Shown: in pieces, positions 5,564 to 6,011 of the stretch
Layout: each line of letters starts with the position of its first letter
Position numbering within the stretch: the first letter of the stretch is position 1
Assembly: GCA_964402955.1 (NCBI GenBank)
Contig: CAYOEZ010000268.1
Location: forward strand, 1-6,011
Direction: 5' to 3'
DNA: 6,011 bases
From: CAYOEZ01 sp964402955
Lineage (GTDB): Bacteria; Chloroflexota; DTOL01; DAOUCN01
Notes under the pieces: generated by a model
What the model saw: the letters and a program-made list of their open reading frames with translations, nothing else
What the model was told of the DNA's origin: nothing
Database searches by the model: none
Position numbers and translations under genes: made by a program

Positions 5564-6011
5564 CACTGGTAATGCAAAACAGGTAATGCAAGATAAAACG
5601 TAGCCCCGCTATCAACTTCACCCTCGGCCCAGACGCGTCCGCCGTGGCGGTGCACAATACGCTGGACGATGGCTAGCCCTACTCCCGTTCCTTCGAACTC
5701 ATCCGCTTTGTGCAAACGCTGGAACGCGCCAAAAAGCTTGTGCGTATAGGCCGGGTTGAAGCCGACTCCATTGTCCCTGACGAAATAGATGACCATGCCA
5801 TTATCCGTATATGCGCCGACCTCAATCCTGCGCTTATCTCGTGGCCGGGTGAATTTGATGGCGTTGGCTATCAGGTTCGTCCAGACCTGCCGCAGCAGCG
5901 TGGGGTCGCCCTCCGCCTCAGGCAACGTTGTCATCGTCAGCGTATACACGTCGCTGACTTCACGAGACACAAGTTCGTCGTAAACAGATCGCGCCAGCTC
6001 CGCCATGTCAA
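5563..6011 (-). CDS. Sensor histidine kinase, C-terminal ATPase domain (partial)
   Basis: Only the end of the gene is inside the window. The frame stays open to the right edge, so the Met codon at 6004-6006 is almost surely internal: a kinase needs a His-containing dimerisation domain upstream, and no ribosome binding site can be judged in the few bases left. Counting from that Met, the fragment holds a complete HATPase_c domain: N box with N44 and N48 (WTNLIANAIKFT), G1 box D78-x-G80-x-G82 (RDNGVGF), an F box region (KLFGAFQRLH, 90-99), and G2 box G106-T-G-V-G-L (FEGTGVGLAIVQRI). The sequence from YFVRDNGVGF to GGRVWAEGEVDSGATFYLALP is very like Cph1-type and other cyanobacterial-style multisensor kinases. 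It autophosphorylates using ATP and probably serves the two receivers encoded directly downstream. The signal sensed cannot be known from here. Confidence 0.92.
   Translation of the reverse strand, partial: DMAELARSVYDELVSREVSDVYTLTMTTLPEAEGDPTLLRQVWTNLIANAIKFTRPRDKRRIEVGAYTDNGMVIYFVRDNGVGFNPAYTHKLFGAFQRLHKADEFEGTGVGLAIVQRIVHRHGGRVWAEGEVDSGATFYLALPVLHYQ

Noticed and set aside
6004..6006. ATG as the start of the kinase gene
   Set aside because: The frame continues to the edge, and the protein would lack the His-containing domain; the true start is outside the window.

Overview
The window looks like chromosomal DNA of moderately high G+C (roughly 60% by eye) from a free-living bacterium with large signalling proteins. 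The best guess is the phylum Chloroflexota. The evidence is a secreted FG-GAP protein ending in a Thr/Pro/Arg linker plus a short 'IHLPVIL' tail (a C-terminal style I associate with Chloroflexota exported proteins), a GAF-GAF-HD-GYP protein of a type common there, and a repeat-rich intergenic spacer with CACAGAG palindromes. This assignment is an inference; no rRNA or other phylogenetic marker is present.

Layout. Positions 2-442 (+) hold the 3' end of an FG-GAP/integrin-like exported protein. Positions 443-541 are a short spacer. A near-consensus promoter (TTGACA, 18 bp, TATGAT) begins on the stop codon of that gene, and its -10 box lies in the loop of a perfect 12-bp inverted repeat. Positions 542-1960 (+) encode a complete dihydrolipoyl dehydrogenase (lpdA). 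Positions 1961-2302 are a gene-free convergent spacer packed with nested palindromes. Positions 2303-6011 (-) hold three co-directional signalling genes, read right to left: the ATPase end of a sensor histidine kinase (cut by the window edge), a single-domain Rcp1-like response regulator, and a 927-residue REC-PAS-PAS-GAF-GAF-HD-GYP protein.

How the genes work together. The three minus-strand genes are separated by only 12 and 17 bp, each with a good ribosome binding site, so they are probably one operon. The simplest reading is a branched two-component system: one kinase, a stand-alone receiver, and a receiver-controlled cyclic-di-GMP phosphodiesterase with an apparently complete catalytic metal site. 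The kinase ATPase domain and the receiver resemble the cyanobacterial phytochrome Cph1/Rcp1 type, but the sensory part of the kinase is outside the window. LpdA is a metabolic enzyme (the E3 of 2-oxoacid dehydrogenase or glycine cleavage complexes) with no partner subunits nearby and its own promoter; it shows no functional link to the flanking genes.

No RNA gene, transposase, CRISPR array or phage gene was seen. The least ordinary parts are the promoter-in-palindrome upstream of lpdA, the palindrome-dense spacer and the C-terminal tail of the first gene.
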